Position numbers and translations under genes: made by a program. From assembly GCF_015207735.1 (NCBI RefSeq), contig NZ_JADEWG010000016.1, positions 1-64,000 on the forward strand: a DNA stretch of 64,000 nt. Direction: 5' to 3'. Below the pieces are notes generated by a model that was given only the letters and a program-made list of their open reading frames with translations, searched no databases and was not told where the DNA came from. This document shows positions 53,390 to 62,581 of this stretch, piece by piece. The stretch comes from [Phormidium] sp. LEGE 05292 (lineage in GTDB: Bacteria > Cyanobacteriota > Cyanobacteriia > Cyanobacteriales > Aerosakkonemataceae). Each line of letters begins with the position of its first letter. The stretch's first letter is position 1.

Positions 53390-54598
53390 ATGAATAACTA
53401 TGGTCAAGTTCTTTCCATTATCGAAAGCTATCTAGGACATCGCACCTATGGAGAATTGATGCGGGAGTATTTTGGCGGAAATGGCGATTGCGCTCCGCGC
53501 AGCGCCGGAGGCGATCGCAAAGTAGATTTTTTTTGGTACAACGATGAGAAAGAGTTAACGACAAGAATAATTAACAGATTGCTGAGTTACAACTTTCCTA
53601 ATCGTTGGATTCAGAAACAAAATCTCGACTTTACTCGCTTGCGCGTACAATTGGGATTTGCCTACATGAGTCGGCGGTTAACCGATCGAAAACTTAGCCA
53701 AAGAAAGTACTCAGTCCTCCATTTTCATACTCAACCTTTGGCTTTTTTAGCATTAGATTTGCTAAAAAAGTTACCTACGGCGATTACCATTGACTTTACC
53801 GCTATTCAAGCAGCTACCGAAAAAACTGACCCGAATTTCCGCTGGACTTACACTCCTAACTTTTTGTTAGAAAAAAAAGTTTTTCAGGCGGCGGCAAAAC
53901 TAATAACTTTTTCGGAAGCAACTCGTAAATCTGTCATTGAAGACTACAAAATTGACGAAAATAAGGTAAAAGTTATCTACCCTGGAGTAGATCTCAATAA
54001 AATTCCTTTACCAACTAAAGTCAAACAAATTGAGCAAAAACCTTACAAAATTTTATTTATTGGCGGTCACTTTGAACGCAAGGGAGGACAAGATTTATTA
54101 GAAGTATTTCTCGCAAGATTTGGCGATCGCGCAGAGTTACATTTAGTCACCCAAACACCGATTAAATGCGAACATCCTCATGTTTATATTTACCAAGATA
54201 TTAAAGCCTACACTCCAAAATGGTTAGAACTTTATCATCAAGCCGATGTGTTTGTCTTGCCAACTTATTCTGAACCTTTTGGCTGGGTTTTTATCGAAGC
54301 AATGGCGGCGGGATTACCGATTATCACCACTCGCGTTAATGCAATTCCTGAAATTGTGAGTCATGAAGAAACAGGCTTTTTAATTCAACCAGGCGATCGC
54401 ACTGACTTAGCTAACAGAATTCAACAACTGATAGAAAATCGCAATTTAGGCAAAAAAATGGGTGTAAAAGGTCGTCAAATTGTCGAACAAAAATTTAACG
54501 CCCAGACTAATTTTCAAACCCTAGAATCAATTTTTCGAGAGATATCTATTGGCAAACAAACCCATGAAAATTCTGCTCACTTGTCATTACAATTTTGA
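53390..54598 (+). CDS. Glycosyltransferase family 4
   Basis: 402 aa from the ATG at 53390 (MNNYGQVLSIIESYLG), 7 bp after the previous gene; a start at 53366 would overlap it. GT-B features are ILFIGGHFERKGGQDLLEVF and YSEPFGWVFIEAMAAGLPII with the E-x7-E pair. Residues about 32-43 (GDCAPRSAGGDR) are encoded by a 36-bp palindromic repeat ending in GCGATCGC (53483-53518), inserted in frame near the N terminus. Close homologues probably lack these residues. Specificity unknown. Confidence 0.88.
   Translation: MNNYGQVLSIIESYLGHRTYGELMREYFGGNGDCAPRSAGGDRKVDFFWYNDEKELTTRIINRLLSYNFPNRWIQKQNLDFTRLRVQLGFAYMSRRLTDRKLSQRKYSVLHFHTQPLAFLALDLLKKLPTAITIDFTAIQAATEKTDPNFRWTYTPNFLLEKKVFQAAAKLITFSEATRKSVIEDYKIDENKVKVIYPGVDLNKIPLPTKVKQIEQKPYKILFIGGHFERKGGQDLLEVFLARFGDRAELHLVTQTPIKCEHPHVYIYQDIKAYTPKWLELYHQADVFVLPTYSEPFGWVFIEAMAAGLPIITTRVNAIPEIVSHEETGFLIQPGDRTDLANRIQQLIENRNLGKKMGVKGRQIVEQKFNAQTNFQTLESIFREISIGKQTHENSAHLSLQF
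53483..53518 (+). repeat. 36-bp GC-rich palindromic repeat inside a glycosyltransferase gene
   Basis: From GGCGATTGCGCTCCGCG to GGAGGCGATCGC. The outer bases are HIP1-like and nearly palindromic, and the sequence is far richer in G+C than the surrounding gene. Exactly 12 codons, so the frame is kept. Confidence 0.7.
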
Positions 54599-55718
54599 TA
54601 CCAATGCTGGTGCTGCTGGAGTCACTTGGCGGCTAGGTCAAGAATATGAAAAACTAGGGCATCAAGTTTATTACTATTCCCTAGATGACCTGCCAAAAAA
54701 GTTACATCGTTTAGCGAAATTTGCTACTTTTCCTGAGTTTGTCACTTACAAAATCGAAAGTCTTTGTAAACAGCAAGGAATCGAGATAGTAGATGCTTCC
54801 ACTGGTGACGGTTGGCTATGGGGATTATTACAAAACAATAGAAAAAAACGCCCACTTTTAGTTTCGCGTTGTCATGGTTTAGAACATATTGAACATCAAG
54901 AATATTTACAAGAAGCAGAAAAAGGAAATTTAAAATTCAGTTGGAAATATGGTCTTTATCGGGGTAGTGTACGACTTTGGGAAGTGACCAATTCTATGCG
55001 TTATTCTGACTTAGTTTTGTTGCTTAATAGCTGCGATGCTAAGTATGTAACGGAAAATTTGAAGGTGAAACCTGAACGAGTAGCTGTTGTTCCTAATGGA
55101 ATTGCAGATAGATTTTTAAACTTGCCGTTTGAGTCGATACCAACAGATAATTCTGTAATTCGCATCGCTCAAATTGGTACTTACATTCCTCGCAAAGGGA
55201 TTCATTACAGTGTTCCGGCATTAAATAAAATTTTGGCTCGTTATCCACAAGTTGAGGTAAGTTTTTTCGGAACAAAATGTTTTGAATGTCCCGATCCAGC
55301 GCAAGTTTATGCAGATTTTGAGCCAGGGTTGCGCGATCGCGTTAAAGTAATTCCCTATTACACCAACGAAACTCTGCCAGAACTTTTAAAAGGTCATCAA
55401 ATTAAACTTTTTTCCACAATTTCTGAAGGGTTTGGCGTAGCATTAATTGAGGCAATGGCTTGCGGTTTAGCACCAATAACTACAGCCACTCCTGGGCCAT
55501 TAGAAATTGTCCGGGATGGCTATGATGCGATCGTCATTCCGCCAAGAAACAGTCACGTTATTGAAGAAGCATTAGAACTATTGATTACAAATCGTTCTTT
55601 GTTAGCACAATTGCGGCGCAATGCTTATGCAACTGCACAATCTTATAGTTGGGCAAAAATTGCTCAGAAAAATCTTTCATTGTATGAACAAGCTTTTCAA
55701 GGAAAGAGCGATCGCTAA
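54564..55718 (+). CDS. Glycosyltransferase family 4
   Basis: 384 aa from the ATG at 54564 (MKILLTCHYNFDTNAG), overlapping the previous gene by 35 bp. The open frame reaches a TTG at 54549. The acceptor half has AGAAGVTWRLGQEYEKLGH. The donor half has RIAQIGTYIPRKGIHYSVPA and SEGFGVALIEAMACGLAPIT with the E-x7-E pair, then ATPGPLEIV. Its stop codon overlaps the next gene's ATG (TAATG). A retaining GT-B glycosyltransferase of the exopolysaccharide operon. Confidence 0.9.
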   Translation: MKILLTCHYNFDTNAGAAGVTWRLGQEYEKLGHQVYYYSLDDLPKKLHRLAKFATFPEFVTYKIESLCKQQGIEIVDASTGDGWLWGLLQNNRKKRPLLVSRCHGLEHIEHQEYLQEAEKGNLKFSWKYGLYRGSVRLWEVTNSMRYSDLVLLLNSCDAKYVTENLKVKPERVAVVPNGIADRFLNLPFESIPTDNSVIRIAQIGTYIPRKGIHYSVPALNKILARYPQVEVSFFGTKCFECPDPAQVYADFEPGLRDRVKVIPYYTNETLPELLKGHQIKLFSTISEGFGVALIEAMACGLAPITTATPGPLEIVRDGYDAIVIPPRNSHVIEEALELLITNRSLLAQLRRNAYATAQSYSWAKIAQKNLSLYEQAFQGKSDR

Positions 55719-57115
55719 TGACTAATTACCTGCCAAAAAAAAGCTTTCATATTAGTTTACAACCTGCCCAAGCTTGGACAGCAATCTTAGGCTTAGCACT
55801 GTTCACAACACTTTGTATACTGGCGCACGCAGGAGCGATTTTACGCTTAATATTTCCCGCAGTATCTTTTATAGTAGGAGTATTTTTATATCGAAAATAT
55901 CCGCTTCTTTACATAGGTTTTACTTGGTGGATGTGGTTCATCACACCTTGGATTCGTCGCTTAGTAGATATCCAAAGTGGCTGGGTAGATCCTAGCCCAA
56001 TTTTGTTAGCACCGCCTTTAGTTACAATCATTACATTTGCTTCTTTTTTACGCTATCTTCCCCAAAGTTATTCCCAAGGAGGATTGCCTTTTATCTTATC
56101 TTTTTTTGGGGTTAGTTACGCTTTTTTCATCGGCTTAATTCAAGCCCCGCTTACATCTGCTATACTTGCCTGTCTTAACTGGTTAACTCCGATCGTTTTC
56201 GGGTTTCATTTATTTATAAATTGGCGCAATTATCCCCAAATCCAGCAAAATATTCAACGCACTTTTTTATGGGGAGTATTAGTAACTGGAAGCTACGGAA
56301 TATGGCAATATTTAGTAGCACCTGAATGGGATAAATTTTGGATTGTCAATACCGGAGCCGTTGCATTTGGTACACCTGAACCTTTAGGAATTCGGGTATT
56401 TAGTACCATGAATTCTCCTCAACCCTTTGCAGTCGTGATGATGGCAGGTTTATTACTATTATTTGATGGCAAAGGAAGTTTACGTTTTGCATCTGCCGGA
56501 GTGGGATATCTTTCCCTACTTTTATCATCAGCAAGGGCTGTTTGGTTAGGCTGGTTAGTGGCAGTTTTTATCTTAACTTCATCACTCAAAGCTAAGTTGC
56601 AAATGCGTTTAGTTATTACGCTTTTAGTAATACTAATTCTCGTATTTCCCTTAGCTAATGTCGAGCCTTTTGCTTCAGTAATTGCACCAAGAATCCAATC
56701 TTTAACTAATGCTGACGATGATATAAGTTACAACGAAAGGGCCGATCGTTACGAGACTTATTTAGGACTTGCTCTATCACAAATTATCGGTAATGGATTA
56801 GGAGGAAATGCAGCTTTAGGCCCTAATATTGATAGTGGAATTTTGGACACATTTTACTCATTTGGTTGGGTGGGTGCTATCCCTTACTTAGGCGGACTTA
56901 TTTTACTAATTTTTAGCTTATTACAATATTCTGAAGTGCGTTTTGATTCTTTTATGAGTGCTGCTCGTGCAATTAGTATTGGTGTATTCGCTCAAATAGG
57001 TTTAAATGGGGTGACTGCTGGATTATTTGGTGTTGTTTTGTGGGGATTTTTAGGTATAGCTACAGGGGCTCATAAATACTACTCTGAACAAAAGAAAGTT
57101 CAAACAAAAAATTAA
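55718..57115 (+). CDS. O-antigen polymerase/ligase-like membrane protein
   Basis: 465 aa with about ten to twelve hydrophobic helices. A periplasmic loop carries the GNGLGGNAALG and NERADRYETYLG region that recalls the Wzy_C/O-antigen ligase signature. It is likely the polymerase joining repeat units in the periplasm, or a ligase. Such proteins diverge strongly and are called by topology and context. The ATG overlaps the stop of the upstream gene, which implies coupled translation. Confidence 0.78.
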   Translation: MTNYLPKKSFHISLQPAQAWTAILGLALFTTLCILAHAGAILRLIFPAVSFIVGVFLYRKYPLLYIGFTWWMWFITPWIRRLVDIQSGWVDPSPILLAPPLVTIITFASFLRYLPQSYSQGGLPFILSFFGVSYAFFIGLIQAPLTSAILACLNWLTPIVFGFHLFINWRNYPQIQQNIQRTFLWGVLVTGSYGIWQYLVAPEWDKFWIVNTGAVAFGTPEPLGIRVFSTMNSPQPFAVVMMAGLLLLFDGKGSLRFASAGVGYLSLLLSSARAVWLGWLVAVFILTSSLKAKLQMRLVITLLVILILVFPLANVEPFASVIAPRIQSLTNADDDISYNERADRYETYLGLALSQIIGNGLGGNAALGPNIDSGILDTFYSFGWVGAIPYLGGLILLIFSLLQYSEVRFDSFMSAARAISIGVFAQIGLNGVTAGLFGVVLWGFLGIATGAHKYYSEQKKVQTKN

Positions 57116-57148
57116 TTATTTTTCATTGAATTACAGGGGATAATCGCC

Positions 57149-58915
57149 ATGTTATTGAGTCAAAAAAGACAGATTATAGGAATTCATATTTTAGGAATAG
57201 TCATCATTGGATTTATTCTTGCTGTTCCAGCAATTTTCGGGCAAGTTTACGAAGCACATGACTTAATTGCCTTTCATTTAAAATGGGCGAAAAATTTTAC
57301 CGAACAGTTTTGGGCCGGGGAACTTTACCCTAGATGGCTACAAAATATGAACGCAGGTTTAGGAAGTCCAACTTTTTTCTTTTATGGGCCTATTTCTTAT
57401 TATTTTAGTAGTTTATTTCATCCTTTTTTCCCTAACGATCAATATGGTTGGCATCAGCTAAGTTTATCTGCTGCTTTAGCTCTCATAGCCTCTGGAATCA
57501 CTGCCTATATTTGGTTAAAAGATATTACTAATAAAACTCCAGCTTTCATAGCAGCAATTCTTTATATGGCTTTGCCATATCACTGGGCAATTGATTTATA
57601 CACTCGTTTTGCCTACGCAGAAACTTGGAGTTTTGTTTGGCTTCCCTTGCTGTTGTATTTCACTCGAAAAATTAGCAGAGGCTCTAAATGGGTTCTATTA
57701 GGTTTTACTATTAGCTATGCTTTGTTAACTATGACTCACCTAATAACTGTATTAATTTTCTCAATCATTCCTATTTTTTATATATTAATATTAGCTCAAA
57801 GGAAACAAAGAAAATCAGCTTTACTGTCTCTCATAGTTGCCATGCTACTTGGCATTGGTTTATCTGCAATTTACTTATTGCCTGCTATGACTACCCAAAA
57901 ATATGTTTCTATGAAAACATTGATGACAGGAAGATACGCTTATGATAGTAACTTCCTGTTTTGGGGAAATAATTTCTTTAGTTCTAAATTTGTCCAATAT
58001 TTAGGTTGGCAAACTGTACTTTTAGCAGCGTTAGCTTGTGCAGCTTTTTTCCTTGCCAGAAAGCATCCCGTAGCGATAATTAGAAGAGAAAGTACATATT
58101 GGCTCATCATTGCTATGAGTGCTTTTCTGATGACACTACCTTTGAGTAAACCGATATGGCAAATATTTTTTGTAATTCAAAGGATTCAGCATCCTTGGCG
58201 ATTTAATACTATTTTGACAGTAGCTACTACGGCACTTTTAGCATTAGGAATTGCAGCCATACAAAAACCAATCAACATTGCTACTAAGCGAATTTTAGCG
58301 ATCTCAGGTTCATTAGTTGTTATTCTTTTATTATCTGGTGCTGTAGTTGTACACATTTATACTAATCCTCAACTATTGGTTAAATACACTAAGATAGAAA
58401 AGCCAATAGACGTTAACCAAGAGTTAAGTATTAGTTTAGAAGCACCAGAATACCGCCCTCAATGGGTATCACCAGGAATTTTTGAACAGTCTAAAATTAG
58501 AGATTTGGCTAATAGCTTTGAACAAACAAAAATAGCTATTGGTGAAGGTAATTTATCAGTGGAAAAATGGCAACCAAGACATATAGTTCTGCAAAGCAGT
58601 GCTACAACTAATCTTTGGGTAAATATCCATCAATTTTACTATCCCGGTTGGACTGCCAAAATTAACGGCGAATCGCGTCTTTTGCCAGTACAACCTTCAA
58701 CACCAAACGGTTTATTGAGTTTGTGGATACCGCCAGGACAGCATCAGATTAGTTTAACACTAGAAGCTGGTTTGTCAGAACGAATCGGACAAATTATTAG
58801 TGCTATTTCTTTACTAATAATTGTTCTTTTTATCTTTCGATTTCGTCAAGGTGGTATACGTTATTTGAGAACTCAAGAAAACCACAATAAAACTCGTCAA
58901 CTTACTCGATTGTAG
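57149..58915 (+). CDS. GT-C-like multi-spanning membrane protein (6-pyruvoyl-tetrahydropterin synthase-related domain)
   Basis: 588 aa with about ten membrane helices and a C-terminal soluble domain before a last helix. The first extracytoplasmic loop contains AHDLIAFHLKWAKNF and RWLQNMNAGLGSPTFFFYGP. This is typical of the membrane-protein family misleadingly named PTPS-related, which resembles GT-C glycosyltransferases with an acidic pair in loop 1. The soluble part near residues 480-540 (FYYPGWTAKINGESRLLPV) matches YfhO-like beta-sandwich domains. It probably modifies the polysaccharide outside the cytoplasm, using a lipid-linked sugar. It has its own ribosome-binding site 33 bp after the polymerase. 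Confidence 0.75.
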   Translation: MLLSQKRQIIGIHILGIVIIGFILAVPAIFGQVYEAHDLIAFHLKWAKNFTEQFWAGELYPRWLQNMNAGLGSPTFFFYGPISYYFSSLFHPFFPNDQYGWHQLSLSAALALIASGITAYIWLKDITNKTPAFIAAILYMALPYHWAIDLYTRFAYAETWSFVWLPLLLYFTRKISRGSKWVLLGFTISYALLTMTHLITVLIFSIIPIFYILILAQRKQRKSALLSLIVAMLLGIGLSAIYLLPAMTTQKYVSMKTLMTGRYAYDSNFLFWGNNFFSSKFVQYLGWQTVLLAALACAAFFLARKHPVAIIRRESTYWLIIAMSAFLMTLPLSKPIWQIFFVIQRIQHPWRFNTILTVATTALLALGIAAIQKPINIATKRILAISGSLVVILLLSGAVVVHIYTNPQLLVKYTKIEKPIDVNQELSISLEAPEYRPQWVSPGIFEQSKIRDLANSFEQTKIAIGEGNLSVEKWQPRHIVLQSSATTNLWVNIHQFYYPGWTAKINGESRLLPVQPSTPNGLLSLWIPPGQHQISLTLEAGLSERIGQIISAISLLIIVLFIFRFRQGGIRYLRTQENHNKTRQLTRL

Positions 58916-58930
58916 ACCAGATTACTAACT

Positions 58931-59971
58931 ATGAAAAAACCAGCTAGTATTGTTTGCTGTACACCTGCTTGGGGCGAAAATTGGCAATGGTTTGCCCCTG
59001 AACTAAGCGAATATCAACTTGATTGGCATTTCCATTATGATAAACCGCGAGGAATCTTAGAAAGATACACCAGATTATCAGGAGTTCGTACCTGTTTAGA
59101 AGCAGTTCGTTCGGCAAAGCAACATCAAGCTGATTTACTCGTTGCACACAATCCCAGACTATCATTTTGGTGCGCTTTTTTTGCCTTCTGTTTAGGCGTA
59201 AAAACTAAACATATTGCCTACTCTTTTAACTTTCATGAATTGCCTCATGGTTTAAAACGTCAACTAATGAAATTTGCTTTTAAAACAATCAATCAATTCA
59301 TCGTTTATTCAAAGTTGGAAAAGCAGCTTTACAGCGACTATTTTGGGATTTCCCAAGAACTGATTGAAACGAAACTTTGGACTATGAAACCGCCGAAGTT
59401 TGAACCGCAAGAACCACTCGAAGAAGGTGATTATATCTGTGCGCTTGGTGGTAATGCACGAGACTATAGAACTTTAATGGCAGCTATGAAGAAATTGCCA
59501 GATTTAAAAATGATTATTGTGGTTAGACCTAGTAATCGAAAAAATTTAGAAATCCCTCCAAATGTCAAAGTTTTAGTTAATATTTCTGAACCTCATGCTA
59601 TGAATATCCTGAAATATTCTCGGTTTATGGTGTTGCCACTCAAAGGCGCAGAAATACCCTGTGGTCATTACACTTTAGTTTCAGCGATGCACCTTGGCAA
59701 AGGATTTATTATTACTAATTCTCGTGGAGTTAGTGACTATGTAATAGAAGATTATAATGGCATTACCTGCAAACCATTTGCGCCAGATGCTTTAGCCGAA
59801 GCAATTATTAATCTATGGAATGACCCAGAAAAATGCCATAGACTTGGTGAAAATGGCAAACAGTTTGCTGAGAAATACTGTTCGGAAGATTTGAGTCGTC
59901 AGCATCTAAAAAATTTGCTTTTTGCTAATAACTCACCCTGGAAGATTTATAGTTCACCTATCGTAAATTGA
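58931..59971 (+). CDS. Glycosyltransferase (GT-B type)
   Basis: 346 aa. The N-terminal half (CTPAWGENWQWFAPELSEYQ) and the C-terminal half, with ICALGGNARDYRTLMAAM, LPLKGAEIPCGHYTLVSAMH and TNSRGVSDYVIEDYNG, fit a GT-B fold. The usual E-x7-E pair of GT4 is altered, so it may be a more distant family or may use a different donor. It lies 15 bp after the GT-C-like gene. Its TGA overlaps the ATG of the next gene. Confidence 0.8.
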   Translation: MKKPASIVCCTPAWGENWQWFAPELSEYQLDWHFHYDKPRGILERYTRLSGVRTCLEAVRSAKQHQADLLVAHNPRLSFWCAFFAFCLGVKTKHIAYSFNFHELPHGLKRQLMKFAFKTINQFIVYSKLEKQLYSDYFGISQELIETKLWTMKPPKFEPQEPLEEGDYICALGGNARDYRTLMAAMKKLPDLKMIIVVRPSNRKNLEIPPNVKVLVNISEPHAMNILKYSRFMVLPLKGAEIPCGHYTLVSAMHLGKGFIITNSRGVSDYVIEDYNGITCKPFAPDALAEAIINLWNDPEKCHRLGENGKQFAEKYCSEDLSRQHLKNLLFANNSPWKIYSSPIVN

Positions 59972-61173
59972 TGATGAAAATTCTCTTTCTTGACCAAAGT
60001 GGAAAACCTGGAGGCGCAGAATTGTGCTTGTTGGATATTGCTAAAACCTACCGAGATAACTGTCTAGTAGGGTTGTTTGCCGATGGCGCTTTTAAAGAAT
60101 TGCTAGAACAACAACAAATTCCCGTTCAAGTTTTAACTAATCAGGCAATTAAGGTTAGTAAAGAAAGTAGTTTAATTCAAGGTTTAAGTAGTTTGAGTCA
60201 AATTACACCTTTGATTAGTAAAGTAATTAAAATTAGCCGGAATTATGATTTAATTTATGCTAACACGCAAAAAGCTTTAGTTGTGGGTGCGATCGCCAAT
60301 CTCTTCACCAATCGCCCTCTCATTTATCACTTACATGACATCCTCTCTTTAGACCATTTTAGTAAAACTAATCGTCAGCTTGCTGTCACATTAGCTAATC
60401 GTTTCGCATCATTAGTAATAGCTAATTCCCAAGCAACCAAAACAGCATTTCTCGAAGCAGGAGGAAACCCAGAAATTACGCAAGTTGTTTATAATGGTTT
60501 TACATCTAAAAACTATGATATTGATGAATCAAAAGTTCATCAAATTAGACAAAATTTAGAAATTGAGCAACAATTTGTAATTGGACATTTTAGCCGTTTA
60601 TCCCCTTGGAAAGGGCAGCATATTTTAATTGAAGCACTCACCCATTGCCCGGAAAATGTCACAGCAATTTTAGTTGGTGATGCCCTATTTGGTGAAGAAG
60701 ATTATGTCCAACAATTACACAAACAAGTGGCAGAATTAGGGCTAGAAAAAAGGGTGAAATTTTTAGGTTTTCAAGCCGATATTGTACCTTTAATGAAAGC
60801 TTGCGATTTAATTACTCATACTTCGATTTCACCTGAACCTTTCGGGCGAGTAATTGTAGAAGCAATGTTATGTAGAAAACCTGTAATTGCTGCAAAAGCA
60901 GGGGGTGCGATCGAATTAGTTGAACATCAAACAACAGGTTGGTTGGTAACACCGGGAAATTCTCTTGAATTAGCTGAAATTATTAATCATTGTCGTCAGC
61001 ATCCAGAGTTATGCCAAACTGTTGCCCAACAAGCCCAAATTCTTGCTAGTCAACGTTTTGAGTTGACAAAAATTAATCAACAGATTAGCCAATTATTGAT
61101 CGGGGTGATGTCTTGTGATGAGGAGAGAAAGAGATTAAGAAAGGAAATTTTAACCGCAGAGCAACGCAGATGA
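59971..61173 (+). CDS. Glycosyltransferase family 4
   Basis: About 400 aa from the ATG at 59971, which overlaps the previous stop as ATGA; the frame also contains a TTG at 59968 and an ATG at 59974. N-terminal FLDQSGKPGGAELCLLDIA and C-terminal IGHFSRLSPWKGQHILIEAL, VKFLGFQADIVPLMKACDL and SPEPFGRVIVEAMLCRKPVI with the E-x7-E pair. The last ten residues (KEILTAEQRR) run into an AACCGCAGAG repeat fragment, so the native end may have been changed. Its TGA overlaps the ATG of the glycoside hydrolase gene. Confidence 0.9.
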   Translation: MMKILFLDQSGKPGGAELCLLDIAKTYRDNCLVGLFADGAFKELLEQQQIPVQVLTNQAIKVSKESSLIQGLSSLSQITPLISKVIKISRNYDLIYANTQKALVVGAIANLFTNRPLIYHLHDILSLDHFSKTNRQLAVTLANRFASLVIANSQATKTAFLEAGGNPEITQVVYNGFTSKNYDIDESKVHQIRQNLEIEQQFVIGHFSRLSPWKGQHILIEALTHCPENVTAILVGDALFGEEDYVQQLHKQVAELGLEKRVKFLGFQADIVPLMKACDLITHTSISPEPFGRVIVEAMLCRKPVIAAKAGGAIELVEHQTTGWLVTPGNSLELAEIINHCRQHPELCQTVAQQAQILASQRFELTKINQQISQLLIGVMSCDEERKRLRKEILTAEQRR

Positions 61174-62561
61174 ATAAACAGAGATTAATCACCATAGCTA
61201 CAATCACCTTACTTTGTATTTTAGCAGTTCCAATATGGCAGGAAATGAGATCGAACAATCTTCAAGCTGCACCAAATACGAATGTTGAAACTGCTAAAAG
61301 TGCCGATGCTTTTGTTGATAGTATGGGCGTTGTTACTCACTGGGGATATCCCGATACTCCCTACGGTTTTAAATATGAAGAAGTCAAGCAAAAATTGGTA
61401 GAATTGGGTATTCGTCATGTGCGCGATACTCTCAGTCCTCGCATTCAAGATTTAGCCGCAGTTGGAATTAAAAGTCAAGTGGGAGTTCAACCAAATGAAG
61501 GCACTCCTACTCAACTTAAAGATAATATCAAAGCTGCTAATAAACCCATTGCTGCTATTGATTCTGTAGAAGGGCCAAATGAACCAGATATTTTTTGGGA
61601 AGGTAACAAAATTACCTATCAAAATCAAGGGTTTCCTGAAGGTGTAAAAGCTTTTCAAAAAGACCTGTTTACTACTTTTAAAAATGACCCAGAAACCCAA
61701 AATATTATCATTATTGGGCCAGCAGTAGGCAAAAGTTACGGTTACGACACCGGATCGCCTTTGGGCAACAATACATTAACTAACTACGTTGACTGGGGCG
61801 CTTTTCATCCTTACCCAGGTGGCGGTAATCCTTTTAGCGCACCATTTCCTTATAACACGATTGAAAAGTACTTTTGGCACGGTAATTTTCCGGCAGTAAA
61901 TATTGACGAATGGCCTTATGCTTTCGAGGTTTTGGCTCGCCCATTTGGTAACAAACCAATGGCAGCAACAGAAACAGGTTACAACACCTCTAAAAACGGT
62001 ATTTCTGAGCGAATGCACGGCAAATATATACCCAGATTATATTTAGAATATTTTCGCAAAGGTATTGCTCGTACCATGAATTATGAGTTACTTGATGAGT
62101 GGAACGATCCTGATAATCGAGAAGCAAATTTTGGATTATTGCGGAATGACTTAAGTCCAAAACCTGCTTATACAGCTTTAAAAAATGTCATTAATTTGCT
62201 CAAAGACCCTGGTGCTAATTTTAAGCCCGGTTCTTTAGATTACAGCATTTCTGTTAATCCGCCTCCAGAGTACGATCGCACTCAGTACATCCATCATCTC
62301 TTACTACAAAAACAAAATGGCACCTTTTATTTAGCAATTTGGCATGAAATTTCTAACGGCGACATTAGCAGTACTCCCGTGCGAGAAATTACACCCCCAG
62401 ATATCCCCGTTACTATTACTTTGAAAACGCCAATTAAAGATGTAATTAGCTATTCTCTAGACGACAATGGCAATATGTCTTCTCAACCAATATCCTCGAC
62501 TTCAACTATCAATTTGAACGTACCAGATAAAGCACTAATACTTGCTCTCAATCCTCAGTAA
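61170..62561 (+). CDS. Secreted glycoside hydrolase-like protein (clan GH-A fold)
   Basis: 463 aa. A signal peptide or anchor (residues about 5-25) is followed by a TIM-barrel domain. The acid/base glutamate is in SVEGPNEPDIFWEGN (the NEP motif of clan GH-A). A nucleophile candidate is the second glutamate in MAATETGYNTS. The motif MNYELLDEWND is also conserved. The last 100 residues look like a beta-sandwich domain. Endoglycosidases in exopolysaccharide operons (for example PslG of Pseudomonas, GH39) trim or release the polymer. A similar role here is an inference from context, and the GH family number is not certain. Confidence 0.75.
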   Translation: MNKQRLITIATITLLCILAVPIWQEMRSNNLQAAPNTNVETAKSADAFVDSMGVVTHWGYPDTPYGFKYEEVKQKLVELGIRHVRDTLSPRIQDLAAVGIKSQVGVQPNEGTPTQLKDNIKAANKPIAAIDSVEGPNEPDIFWEGNKITYQNQGFPEGVKAFQKDLFTTFKNDPETQNIIIIGPAVGKSYGYDTGSPLGNNTLTNYVDWGAFHPYPGGGNPFSAPFPYNTIEKYFWHGNFPAVNIDEWPYAFEVLARPFGNKPMAATETGYNTSKNGISERMHGKYIPRLYLEYFRKGIARTMNYELLDEWNDPDNREANFGLLRNDLSPKPAYTALKNVINLLKDPGANFKPGSLDYSISVNPPPEYDRTQYIHHLLLQKQNGTFYLAIWHEISNGDISSTPVREITPPDIPVTITLKTPIKDVISYSLDDNGNMSSQPISSTSTINLNVPDKALILALNPQ

Positions 62562-62581
62562 AAGTTACCCATCTTAAACAA

